Assembly (NCBI GenBank): GCA_029263035.1 | Contig: JAJCYF010000205.1 | Location: forward strand, 1-14,741 | Direction of reading: 5' to 3' | From: Actinomycetes bacterium | GTDB taxonomy: Bacteria > Actinomycetota > CADDZG01 > JAHWKV01 | DNA: 14,741 nt | Shown: piece by piece, positions 1 through 6,503 of the stretch | How positions within the stretch are numbered: the first letter of the stretch is position 1 | How the letters are laid out: every line of letters begins with the position of its first letter | Program-made: the position numbers and the translations under genes | The notes under the pieces: model-generated | Told to the model about the DNA's origin: nothing | What the model saw: only the letters and a program-made list of their open reading frames with translations | The model's database searches: none

Positions 1-150
1 GGAAGGCTACTGAATAGCGCCGAAACTCGTCTCAATTTCTATCGCCAGCAGCTTGAATACAACGCCTCACAAGAGGAAGCGCTCCGGCGAGTACGTTCAC
101 TCCACAGTGAGCTGTTGCCACCCGAGGAGTCTAGGGACGAGGCCGACTAA
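1..150 (+). CDS. C-terminal end of an unrecognised protein (partial)
   Basis: An open frame runs from the first base to a TAA stop at 148-150 and encodes the last 49 residues of a protein whose start lies outside the window. The segment is polar and looks helical (RLNFYRQQLEYNASQEEALR), rich in Glu, Arg, Gln and Leu, and ends in an acidic tail (PPEESRDEAD), so it may be a coiled-coil end. Codon use is less G+C-biased than in the housekeeping genes further right, like the membrane protein gene that follows. It may belong to the same acquired stretch. No family is recognised. The frame is supported only by its openness and plausible composition. Confidence 0.5.
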   Translation, partial: GRLLNSAETRLNFYRQQLEYNASQEEALRRVRSLHSELLPPEESRDEAD

Positions 151-237
151 GACTAGATGGTGACACACAGTAAACGTGATGAATCGGAACCCTTTCTTTA
201 TCTACTGTCCACTCATTCAGTCCCCGTTTCCAGAGTT

Positions 238-372
238 TTACCGGTGCAGCGGGGTCCCGGCCAGCGCGAGCATCGCTTCGGGGGTGCGGGGTGCGGTGGA
301 TGGGGGCGACCACCCCCCTCGAAAGTCCCACTTGGTGATCAGCTAGGCTTTTGCGGGGCTTGCGTGAGTGAC
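238..372 (-). pseudogene. Decayed duplicate of the 3' end of lpd
   Basis: Read on the minus strand, this stretch matches the end of the intact lpd at 1568-1700. It keeps a perfect in-frame ending AGTPLHR plus a stop codon (TAA here, TAG in lpd), preceded by EAMLALAGTPLHR against EAMLTLAGTPLHR. It also keeps a 13-base exact match, TTGGTGATCAGCT (332-344 against 1680-1692), encoding the LIT segment. Between these blocks there are small indels that break the frame, one of the two GAAGCGATG units of lpd is missing, and a TAG (343-345) replaces a Gln codon. A weaker match continues to a GTGACC at 367-372. It is not expected to encode anything functional. The two lpd stop codons are 1330 bases apart. 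The simplest reading is a relic gene end left by insertion or duplication at lpd. Confidence 0.8.
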
Positions 373-1530
373 CGCAGCTCCTTTTTCTGGAGCAGTCGGT
401 TTATGGGCGGAGCTGTTACTACAGAGTTCGTATGCATGCTTCGGACGCCGACCATCGAGCTTCTCCGCCAGCGTTGGGGGGCGTATTTGCGCACTCGCCG
501 CACATAGCGCTCGGTTCGTCACACGGTCGCTTGGAATGCGAATAAGCTGACGATCCGCATGCGTCAAAACTGTAATCCATCCCTCCGAATCACCGATTAC
601 GTAGCCCACAATCTCCTCTCCTCCGAGCGCTAGCTTTTCAGCCGGCAGCCAGACAGAACGGTCCAACAGGAAGGGGAGCAAGAAAACAACGCTGAAATAG
701 ACCACGAAGCCGACCAATCCTCCGAACGTTAGCTCGTTCCGTCCTAACCTCCGTTTCCGGGCAATTTCCTCATTCAGTCGCTTCATTTGGTGCAATAAGG
801 CGTGGCTGCGCCAAACGAGAGTGTTGTTCGTGGAACTTTGAGTCACGATTTCCTCAGGAGGTGCCTCCTCCTGAATCATCGCCTCAAGCTTGGAGGCCTC
901 CTTTGCCCTCTGGCCATTGAGAAGCTTGACCTCCTGTGCCATTAGATCCCACAGTACTTCCAGGTTCTGGCCCTCTAAGAATGCGTGCGGCTCGCCCGGC
1001 AAAGATCCGCCGGATTTAGGTTTATTCGGCTCCTCCTTTTTGAGCTTTAGGCTAAATTTCGCAATCATGGGCCTTGAGGCGATAAACAAGATAAACAAAA
1101 AGAAGAGAACTAGCGCAATAGCGTTGAACCAACTCAGAAACAGGAGACTAATCAATCCGATCAAAGCGGCAAGCGTAAGTCCAGCGAGCCTCAAGCTTCT
1201 TCGTTCGGCGTACAAAACGGCGCAGCCAGCAATCGCCGTCGTCAAGAAGCCAAATAGGTTCTGGACGTTATCGACCAACACGGCGAACGCGACTTGGGCC
1301 GGTCCAGCGGACTCAATCAGCCCGTAGGCAGTCGTCGAGTCGAAATTCGCCACAAGGAAGATCCGAATTGAAACGAGACCGAACAGGGTTAGGCCAGATA
1401 GCCAAGCGACGTGCGCTTGAAGCCAACGTGGGGATTCCTTCGGCGTCAACTCTAAACGCCGAGCGAGCTCCAGAAGGTCAGTCTCGGTGTCCATGTCTTG
1501 AATCTCCTCGGCCAACTGGTGCACAAGCAT
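343..1530 (-). CDS. Multi-pass membrane protein of unknown function in an A+T-rich insert
   Basis: This 395-residue protein is not recognised. Hydrophobic segments near residues 42-62, 81-108, 115-132 and 134-152 suggest about four N-terminal membrane helices. A long charged, probably helical stretch follows (about 155-265, including KKEEPNKPKSGG and an EEAPPEE patch), then a last helix near 272-292 and a soluble tail of about 100 residues containing VIGDSEGWITVLTHADRQL. Base use differs from the neighbours: 21 of 60 bases at 1081-1140 are G or C, against 43 of 60 at 2401-2460 in lpd. The first ATG (1530) has only a weak GACGAG upstream. An ATG at 1494 has GAGGAG nine bases upstream and would give 383 residues. 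The gene starts 37 bases after the lpd stop on the same strand, and its last residues lie inside the lpd relic. The function is unknown; acquisition by transfer is an inference. Confidence 0.8.
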   Translation of the reverse strand: MLVHQLAEEIQDMDTETDLLELARRLELTPKESPRWLQAHVAWLSGLTLFGLVSIRIFLVANFDSTTAYGLIESAGPAQVAFAVLVDNVQNLFGFLTTAIAGCAVLYAERRSLRLAGLTLAALIGLISLLFLSWFNAIALVLFFLFILFIASRPMIAKFSLKLKKEEPNKPKSGGSLPGEPHAFLEGQNLEVLWDLMAQEVKLLNGQRAKEASKLEAMIQEEAPPEEIVTQSSTNNTLVWRSHALLHQMKRLNEEIARKRRLGRNELTFGGLVGFVVYFSVVFLLPFLLDRSVWLPAEKLALGGEEIVGYVIGDSEGWITVLTHADRQLIRIPSDRVTNRALCAASAQIRPPTLAEKLDGRRPKHAYELCSNSSAHKPTAPEKGAAVTHASPAKA

Positions 1531-1567
1531 GGATGACTCGTCTAGATAGCTTTTGACTTGCCATCTG

Positions 1568-2974
1568 CTACCTGTGCAGGGGGGTCCCGGCGAGGGTCAG
1601 CATCGCTTCGCCCATCGCTTCGGACAGCGTCGGATGCGGGTGAATGAGGGCCGCCACCTCCCTGGGGTACGCCTCCCAGTTGGTGATCAGCTGGGCTTCG
1701 GCGATGAGCTCGGTGACCCGGGGGCCGACCATGTGGACGCCCAGAACCGGGCCGTCCTCCTCCGAGACGACCTTAAGGAAACCGGCCGACTCGCCGAGGA
1801 TCGTCGCCTTGGCCAGGGCCGCCCAGGGCAGCTTGGCTACCTTGACCGTGTAGCCGGCCTCCTTCGCCTGGGCCTCGGTCAGGCCCACCGAGGCAATTTC
1901 GGGAAAGCTGTAGGTCGCCCGGGGAACGCCGGCGTAATCGACCGCCCCGTAGCTGTCGGTCCCGGCGATCTGCTCGGCGACATGGATGCCCTCGGCAAAC
2001 GCGACGTGGGCGAGTTGGAAATGCGGAAAGGGCAGGTTCAGCGACGGCTGGGTTACCACATCGCCCACCGCCCAAACACCGTCCACTCCGGTCCGGCACA
2101 GTTCGTCGACCACCACGAAGCCCCGCTCGATCTTGATGCCGGCCTCCTCGTAACCCAGACCCTCGGACACCGGCCCCCGTCCCACCGCGATCAGGCACCG
2201 CTCCGCTTCCAGCGACACCTCTTTGCCGTCGGAGGTTTCCAGGTTCAGCGTTGCCCCGGCGTCCGTCTTCCCGGCCGAGGTCACCTTGGCGCCGGTAAAG
2301 ACCTTGATCTTGCGCTTCTCGAACTGGCGCCGGACCTCCTTGGAGACCTCCTCGTCCTCCCCCGGGGCCAACCGGGGAAGCGCCTCGACGACCGTCACGG
2401 CCGCGCCGAAGGATGCGAAGACACTGGCGAACTCCAGCCCGACCGCGCCGGCGCCTACGACGATCACCGATTCCGGCATGGCTTCGAGGGACAGGGCGTG
2501 GTCTGAGGTGATAAACGCTTCGCCGTCGATATCCACGAACGGCAGCGACCGGGCATAGGAGCCGGAGGCGAGAACCACCGCGTCCGCCTCGACGTCTTCT
2601 CCGCCTTCGACCGAGATGGAGGTGGGGGATGCCAGCCGGCCGGCACCCTCGACGATGTTGATCTTCTTGGCCTTCAAGAGCGCGGTCAGGCCTTTGAAGT
2701 GTTTGGAGACCACAAATTCTTTGCGGGAGACGACCTTGGGCCAGTCGACACTCGGCGTATCCGCCACCACGCCGAAGTCCCCCGCCTTCTTGAAACTCTC
2801 CATGAGGTCGGCCGAATGCAGCAGGGCCTTGGTGGGGATGCACCCTACGTGCAGGCACGTTCCCCCAACCTTGCCCTTTTCCACCAGGGTCACGGACAGA
2901 CCGAGCTGCACCGCCCGAAGAGCTGCGGCATAACCGCCGTTGCCCCCGCCGAGAATCGCCACATCGGTCTTCAT
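1568..2974 (-). CDS. lpd: Dihydrolipoyl dehydrogenase (E3)
   Basis: This FAD-dependent flavoprotein reoxidises the dihydrolipoyl groups of 2-oxoacid dehydrogenase complexes or the glycine cleavage system with NAD+. At 468 residues it has the usual family length. The N-terminal FAD-binding loop is GGGNGGYAAALR (residues 9-20). The redox disulfide lies in GGTCLHVGCIPTK (C40 and C45). The NAD-binding loop VVGAGAVGLEFASVFASFG follows mid-protein, then the second FAD motif WAVGDV. The dimer-interface catalytic pair is in HPHPTLSE near residues 445-452. No Shine-Dalgarno sequence precedes the ATG. Instead TAAACT sits six bases upstream, suggesting leaderless initiation. No E1 or E2 gene lies nearby, so the partner complex cannot be told. 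The 3' end has a decayed second copy at 238-372. Confidence 0.97.
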   Translation of the reverse strand: MKTDVAILGGGNGGYAAALRAVQLGLSVTLVEKGKVGGTCLHVGCIPTKALLHSADLMESFKKAGDFGVVADTPSVDWPKVVSRKEFVVSKHFKGLTALLKAKKINIVEGAGRLASPTSISVEGGEDVEADAVVLASGSYARSLPFVDIDGEAFITSDHALSLEAMPESVIVVGAGAVGLEFASVFASFGAAVTVVEALPRLAPGEDEEVSKEVRRQFEKRKIKVFTGAKVTSAGKTDAGATLNLETSDGKEVSLEAERCLIAVGRGPVSEGLGYEEAGIKIERGFVVVDELCRTGVDGVWAVGDVVTQPSLNLPFPHFQLAHVAFAEGIHVAEQIAGTDSYGAVDYAGVPRATYSFPEIASVGLTEAQAKEAGYTVKVAKLPWAALAKATILGESAGFLKVVSEEDGPVLGVHMVGPRVTELIAEAQLITNWEAYPREVAALIHPHPTLSEAMGEAMLTLAGTPLHR

Positions 2975-2980
2975 GGGGCG

Positions 2981-2986
2981 AGTTTA
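2981..2986 (-). promoter_or_regulatory. Candidate -10 box for leaderless lpd transcription
   Basis: The minus strand reads TAAACT followed by six bases and then the lpd ATG, with no Shine-Dalgarno sequence between. That spacing would place transcription initiation at or next to the start codon. No convincing -35 hexamer is seen at the expected distance; that zone is occupied by a G+C-rich dyad. This is inferred from pattern only. Confidence 0.4.
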
Positions 2987-2992
2987 ACGCGC

Positions 2993-3014
2993 CCGGCCCG
3001 ACCTCCCGGGCCGG
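2993..3014. promoter_or_regulatory. 22-bp dyad in the lpd upstream region (possible operator)
   Basis: CCGGCCCG (2993-3000) and CGGGCCGG (3007-3014) form a perfect 8-bp inverted repeat around a 6-base centre. The dyad lies just upstream of the candidate lpd -10 box, over the zone where a -35 element or a repressor site would fall. If transcription started further upstream it would instead form a stable leader hairpin. In G+C-rich DNA an 8-bp dyad can arise by chance, so the role is tentative. Confidence 0.35.
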
Positions 3015-3185
3015 CCCCCGGCGATTGGGGTGTCATCTAGGTGCGACCTGGCAACTCGGGTGAGGCCGGGGTCGCGGGAGGTGATATGCCCATTCGCCCC
3101 TAAACCGTTGCTTTGATTCCCGAGCCCCCCTGCGGGGTAGGTCTGCATTGACCGACCAATAGACCCGTTCGATAGGAGGCCTGTC

Positions 3186-3335
3186 ATGCCCCACCCGGAA
3201 GGTGAGCGATTCCGTTGCGACGAGTGCGGAGCCGAAATAATGTTCGTAAAGCCCTGCCCGTGCCCGGATTCGCAGCACTCGGACGTATGTTGCGGAAAGC
3301 CGATGCGCAGCCTCGGCGTAGAGGCTTCCGGCTAA
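3186..3335 (+). CDS. Desulforedoxin-like small cysteine-rich iron protein
   Basis: This gene encodes 49 residues. A strong ribosome binding site, AGGAGG (3174-3179), lies six bases before the ATG. The sequence carries FRCDECGAE near the start (C11, C14) and VCCGKPM near the end (C35, C36). CxxC plus a later CC is the arrangement that holds a single Fe(Cys)4 centre in desulforedoxin and in the N-terminal domain of desulfoferrodoxin. Two further cysteines (C24, C26, in KPCPCPD) lie between them, as in some stand-alone relatives. The protein ends shortly after the second pair, so no superoxide reductase domain is attached. A role in electron transfer or redox/metal sensing is plausible but not shown. 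The gene is monocistronic and diverges from lpd across 211 bases. Confidence 0.8.
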   Translation: MPHPEGERFRCDECGAEIMFVKPCPCPDSQHSDVCCGKPMRSLGVEASG

Positions 3336-3362
3336 AGTTTCACCCCCGGCTCCTGCAGTACC

Positions 3363-3389
3363 ACCGGGTCTCGACAAACCGTACCCGGT
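3363..3389. terminator. Possible shared terminator between convergent genes
   Basis: ACCGGGT (3363-3369) pairs with ACCCGGT (3383-3389) across a 13-base loop. It lies between the stop of the small iron protein (3335) and the minus-strand stop at 3390, and TCTATTT follows on the plus strand. The 7-bp stem, large loop and poor T-run make it a weak candidate; position is the main argument. Confidence 0.35.
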
Positions 3390-3791
3390 CTATTTCACCC
3401 GGACCCGATTGTTCCTGGGGTTGTGCTCCAGTTCGGCCAGACCAAGGTGTTCCAGCAGCGGCGGCAGGTACATACCGAAGCGGCCCCGGTAGCCCTTGCG
3501 GAGCCCGTACCAGCCGCCCACCGGGTTGTCCTCCGCCCGGCCCCAGGCCTCAACCGTCCCCGGCTTCGCCGGCTTCTGCTCGTCGGCCGCGCCAAGATCC
3601 ATCCAGTCGCCGTGAGCCGCCAGCATGGCGTGGAGGTCCTCCACCGCACTGAGGTGGTACTTGAGGGTGGTGGAGCCCACGACGCAGACCAGTGCCGGCG
3701 GGTCTGCTTCGGGGTCCCGGAACATCTTGTACTCGGACGTGCCGGGGGCCGTCTTCAGGACCCACGGGTCGTCCCTGGTGCCGTCGGGCAT
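3390..3791 (-). CDS. Conserved actinobacterial protein, DUF6855-like
   Basis: This 133-residue soluble protein resembles, from memory, a conserved actinobacterial family of unknown function (DUF6855). Recognisable blocks are DDPWVLKTAPGTSEYKMFRD at the start, PPALVCVVGSTTLKYHL, EDLHAMLAAHGDWMDLGAADE and a Gly/Tyr-rich end, GWYGLRKGYRGRFGMYLPPL. These fit a compact alpha/beta fold and may be a surface for a small ligand, but no catalytic motif is evident. GAGAGGAG lies about five bases before the ATG. The gene starts 15 bases after the stop of the 99-residue membrane protein and is probably the last gene of the same transcript. Family assignment is fairly likely; function is unknown. Confidence 0.82.
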   Translation of the reverse strand: MPDGTRDDPWVLKTAPGTSEYKMFRDPEADPPALVCVVGSTTLKYHLSAVEDLHAMLAAHGDWMDLGAADEQKPAKPGTVEAWGRAEDNPVGGWYGLRKGYRGRFGMYLPPLLEHLGLAELEHNPRNNRVRVK

Positions 3792-3805
3792 AACCGCTCC
3801 TCTCG

Positions 3806-4105
3806 CTATCCGACCAGATCAATCACGTTTCGAACGGTGAAAAAAGCCCCGGCGGCGAACAGGATCGCCAGGTACGCCAAGACCAGGCGGGTGTCCTTCA
3901 GGATGCATTTACTGGTCTTGAGCCCTCCCCGGTAGGCCTTGCCGTAGGCCCACAGACCCATCCCGGCGAAGAAGGCGACCACCAGCGGCGGCGTCAGCAG
4001 CCACGCCAGCAGCCCGATGGTGGTGAAGATGCACAGACGAAGTGGGTCGTGGACCGGGGTCTTCGGCCGCAGGTCCGGCGATGTGCTCCTAAGGTGTCTG
4101 GACAA
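3806..4105 (-). CDS. Small membrane protein coupled to the radical SAM gene
   Basis: This 99-residue protein has a polar start, hydrophobic segments at about residues 26-52 (one long or two short helices) and a further helix at about 76-92. A positively charged linker, KAYRGGLKTSKCILKD, separates them. The start is TTG, chosen because AAAGGAG stands eight bases upstream and no better in-frame ATG exists. The start lies inside the preceding gene, giving a 17-base overlap with the radical SAM stop, so translation is probably coupled. Coupling suggests the product is needed with the radical SAM enzyme, perhaps as a membrane anchor or subunit. That role is inferred; no family is recognised. Confidence 0.72.
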   Translation of the reverse strand: MSRHLRSTSPDLRPKTPVHDPLRLCIFTTIGLLAWLLTPPLVVAFFAGMGLWAYGKAYRGGLKTSKCILKDTRLVLAYLAILFAAGAFFTVRNVIDLVG

Positions 4106-5648
4106 GCGGCAATCTCCTTTCCGTCCGCTCCGAGAGTTTGGTTGCCGAAAGCTGCGGCCAGGCCTGCACCGCGCAGAACGGGGCGCACTGGTGTTGGGTG
4201 TCGCCGGCCGTTCCCACGTGGATGCAGCACTGCAGAAGCCGCTCCTCCAGCATGGTGTTCATGTCCATGAACGGCTTGACCGTGATCCGCTTGATCCGGG
4301 TTCCGATCATCTCCCGCACCTTGCGACGGCCGCCGAGGACCGCCCCGCCTGCCAACTTCGCCAGCGTGGCCATGCCGAGATCGCAGTTGTCGCAGATGTT
4401 GCGGAACAGATCCGTGACCGTCGGGTGGGAGAACGAGGTGACCTCGCTCATCAGCCCCAACAGCGACGCCTTCACCAGCTCCCGTATCTGTGCCGGGATC
4501 TCGGTGTCGGCCACCCGGTTCGACACCAGGTCGAGGTGCTCCTTCAGCTTGTCGTGACCGATCACCCTGGCCAGCGAGCGCCACTCCCCCCGATCGTCCA
4601 GCAGCATGTAGCCCACCGATGAACAGTGCGGGTGCGAGCAGGGCAGCGCCGTCAGGTCGTCCCATCCGACCAGGCCGCCGGTCTGCGGGCCCAGACGGGC
4701 CAGGACCCCGGTGTGGGTCAGGCGGTTCATCGGGTCGATGTCCCCCGAGCGGCCCGAGCCGAACTGGGGCTGAAGCGCAATCCCTCCGACGTAGGGGGTG
4801 TCCAGGCCGAACTTCACCACGTCGCCGATCTCGTCCTCGTTGACGCCCAGAGCAGCGGTCATGGTCAGGGTGGTGAACACGCCGGCGGCACTCAGCCGCT
4901 CCACCGCCTGCTGCTTTATGCGGCGCAGGTCCGCATTGCGGTGGTGCCGGTGAGTGGACGGCCTGAACCCGTCGAACTGCAGGTAGACCTCCAGGCGGTC
5001 GCGGTGCTTCTCGAGGAACTCGAGCAGGACATCGTCCCGGGCCATCTGGATGCCGTTGGTGTTGACGAGCACGCGGATGATGTCGCGCTGCATTGCGGCC
5101 TTCAGGATGTCCAGGAACTCGGGGTGGATGGTGGGTTCCCCACCGCTCAGCATCAGAACGTCCAACCGGCCGTTCTCCCGCTGCAGACGCTGGTCGATGT
5201 TGTCCATCACGACCCGGGCGGGGACGATGCCTCCCAGCTCAGGCGACGACCCGGCGAAGCAGGTGGGGCAGTTCAGGTTGCATTGGTGGATGATCTCCTC
5301 CAGCAGGATGCAGGTGTGCTGGGTCTGCAGCTCTCCCAGCCCCTGCAGGTAACCGGCGGGAACCGGAGTGAAGTTGTCCGGCGTGTCGGGCCCGTGGACC
5401 TTGGTCGGAGCGGTCCACTGTTCCAGGTAGGTGAGGATCGCCGGGTCCTCGTCGTACATAGTGGTGACCCTGCCGTGGACCGGGCAGCCCCGGACCAGCC
5501 AGACCCGTCCCCCGGCCTCGGCGAGGTAGCCGGAAAGCCTCGCCACCTGATCCAGGGGCCGGTTGGGGTTCTCGGAGTGGCAGTGGGGGCAGAACGCGTT
5601 GACGTAACGGCGGATCCGGTCCTCTCGCAGCGGCATACCGGCGCTCAT
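4089..5648 (-). CDS. Radical SAM enzyme, COG1964 / tetraether-lipid-synthase (Tes)-like
   Basis: This 519-residue protein has a Cys-rich N-terminal region (FCPHCHSENP with C20 and C23; GCPVHG with C55 and H58) ahead of a radical SAM core. The cluster motif is CNLNCPTC (C123, C127, C130), followed by SGGEP (168-172). Later come LPCSHPHC and a C-terminal block VKPFMD...CCIH...CAPFC, cysteine-rich regions typical of auxiliary metal centres. This order matches the COG1964 family as I know it, which includes archaeal Tes, the enzyme joining lipid tails into tetraethers. The start was placed at the ATG at 5648 because it overlaps the upstream stop (ATGA) and precedes the first conserved cysteines. 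An open extension to 5780 lies inside the Lgt-like gene and looks spurious. The radical SAM family is certain; a lipid substrate is inferred from homology and from the adjacent Lgt-like gene. Confidence 0.9.
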   Translation of the reverse strand: MSAGMPLREDRIRRYVNAFCPHCHSENPNRPLDQVARLSGYLAEAGGRVWLVRGCPVHGRVTTMYDEDPAILTYLEQWTAPTKVHGPDTPDNFTPVPAGYLQGLGELQTQHTCILLEEIIHQCNLNCPTCFAGSSPELGGIVPARVVMDNIDQRLQRENGRLDVLMLSGGEPTIHPEFLDILKAAMQRDIIRVLVNTNGIQMARDDVLLEFLEKHRDRLEVYLQFDGFRPSTHRHHRNADLRRIKQQAVERLSAAGVFTTLTMTAALGVNEDEIGDVVKFGLDTPYVGGIALQPQFGSGRSGDIDPMNRLTHTGVLARLGPQTGGLVGWDDLTALPCSHPHCSSVGYMLLDDRGEWRSLARVIGHDKLKEHLDLVSNRVADTEIPAQIRELVKASLLGLMSEVTSFSHPTVTDLFRNICDNCDLGMATLAKLAGGAVLGGRRKVREMIGTRIKRITVKPFMDMNTMLEERLLQCCIHVGTAGDTQHQCAPFCAVQAWPQLSATKLSERTERRLPLVQTP

Positions 5649-6445
5649 GCCGGCTCCCCTGCAGGGCTCAAGCCGCGCTCCAGCCGGTATGCGCCCCGGG
5701 CGACCTGCCGGTAGAAGTAGGCCAACAGCAGGGCGGTCGACGGGATCAGGAACAGCTGAGACCCACTGAGGCCCCACCACAACATCTGATTGCCCCTCAC
5801 GAACTCCACCCCCAGACGAAAGACCGCATAGGCGAGCAGGTAGAGCTTGAACAGCTCACCGGGGACCGGTATCCGGTCCCTTAAGCGCCACAGGACGGCA
5901 AAGGCCGCCAGCTGGAAGGCGATCTCGTAGAGGAACGACGGGTGCATCGGCACTCCGGGTGCGACGCTGCCAGGCAGGCGGGCCGCCGTTTCGGCGTCGA
6001 CCGAGATGCCCCACGGCAGGGAGGTCGGGGAGCCGATCTGCTCGGTCAAAAAGCACCCCACCCGGCCGGCGGCCATCCCCAGGGCGATGCCGGGAGCGAA
6101 CATGTCGCCGGTCTTCCCCCGGTAGCCGACGATCCTCTTGGTTAGCAGGGCTCCGACATAGGCACCGGCCAAGCCCCCCAGGATGCTCTTCCCTCCGTCG
6201 ACCAGCGCGCCGATCAGGGTGGGATCCTCGTTCAGCCTCACGTACTGCCAGACGGTGGCCAGCTTCGCCCCGGCGGCGCCGAAGAGCAGGGTTCCCGCCA
6301 TCACGGCAACCAGCTCCTGCGTCAGCCGGCCCCGCCGTCGTGCCTCGTACGCCGTGAGCGCCGTTGCGATGAGGATGCCCAGGGTAAGGAAGAAGCTATG
6401 GGTGGGCACCCCGAGACCTCCGACGTTGAACAGGGTTGGTCGCAA
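5645..6445 (-). CDS. Divergent Lgt-family membrane protein (prolipoprotein diacylglyceryl transferase paralogue)
   Basis: This 266-residue, seven-helix-like membrane protein has the Lgt layout. It shows a GKSILGGLAG loop (85-94), AAGRVGCF (125-132), PMHPSFLYE (166-174) and FRLGVEFVRG (209-218). True Lgt moves diacylglycerol from phosphatidylglycerol to the lipobox cysteine. Compared with E. coli Lgt as remembered, the position of essential H103 is L89 here and that of N146 is C131. Counterparts of R143 (R128), R239 (R210) and E243 (E214) remain. This argues for a paralogue with another lipid-related reaction. The start is TTG with AAGGGGAG just upstream. The gene overlaps the radical SAM gene by four bases. 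A canonical lgt presumably lies elsewhere in the genome; that is untested. Confidence 0.85.
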   Translation of the reverse strand: MRPTLFNVGGLGVPTHSFFLTLGILIATALTAYEARRRGRLTQELVAVMAGTLLFGAAGAKLATVWQYVRLNEDPTLIGALVDGGKSILGGLAGAYVGALLTKRIVGYRGKTGDMFAPGIALGMAAGRVGCFLTEQIGSPTSLPWGISVDAETAARLPGSVAPGVPMHPSFLYEIAFQLAAFAVLWRLRDRIPVPGELFKLYLLAYAVFRLGVEFVRGNQMLWWGLSGSQLFLIPSTALLLAYFYRQVARGAYRLERGLSPAGEPA

Positions 6446-6503
6446 GCACTCCCCTTGCCTAAAGAAGGCTCAAGCTAACAGCCCCCGGTTGTTTAGACCA
6501 GAC

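Noticed and set aside
151..160. Possible direct repeat GACTAGATGG / GTCTAGATAG at 1541-1550 bounding the insert
   Set aside because: It matches at 8 of 10 bases only, too weak to call an att site or target duplication.
131..331. Minus-strand 66-codon open frame over the lpd relic
   Set aside because: It reads through the decayed lpd end in a shifted frame (VVAPIHRTPHP echoes lpd) and is explained by the pseudogene.
1553..2506. Long plus-strand open frame opposite lpd
   Set aside because: It is antisense to an intact lpd with full motifs; its Arg/Gly/Pro-rich product has no recognisable features, as expected for shadow frames in G+C-rich DNA.
3124..3138. Small hairpin CCCC-CCTGC-GGGG upstream of the iron protein gene
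   Set aside because: The stem is only four pairs, has no T-run and is expected by chance in such composition.
4626..5714. Long plus-strand open frame opposite the radical SAM gene
   Set aside because: The opposite strand has clear CxxxCxxC and C-terminal motifs; this frame is a composition-driven shadow.
5649..5780. N-terminal extension of the radical SAM protein
   Set aside because: These codons lie inside the Lgt-like gene, are Pro/Gly/Arg-rich, and the ATG at 5648 overlaps the upstream stop in the usual coupled manner.
6446..6503. Possible terminator or promoter between the molybdopterin and Lgt-like genes
   Set aside because: The 58-base gap shows only a very short GCC...GGC pairing and no clear -35/-10 pair; only the ribosome binding site of the Lgt-like gene is convincing.
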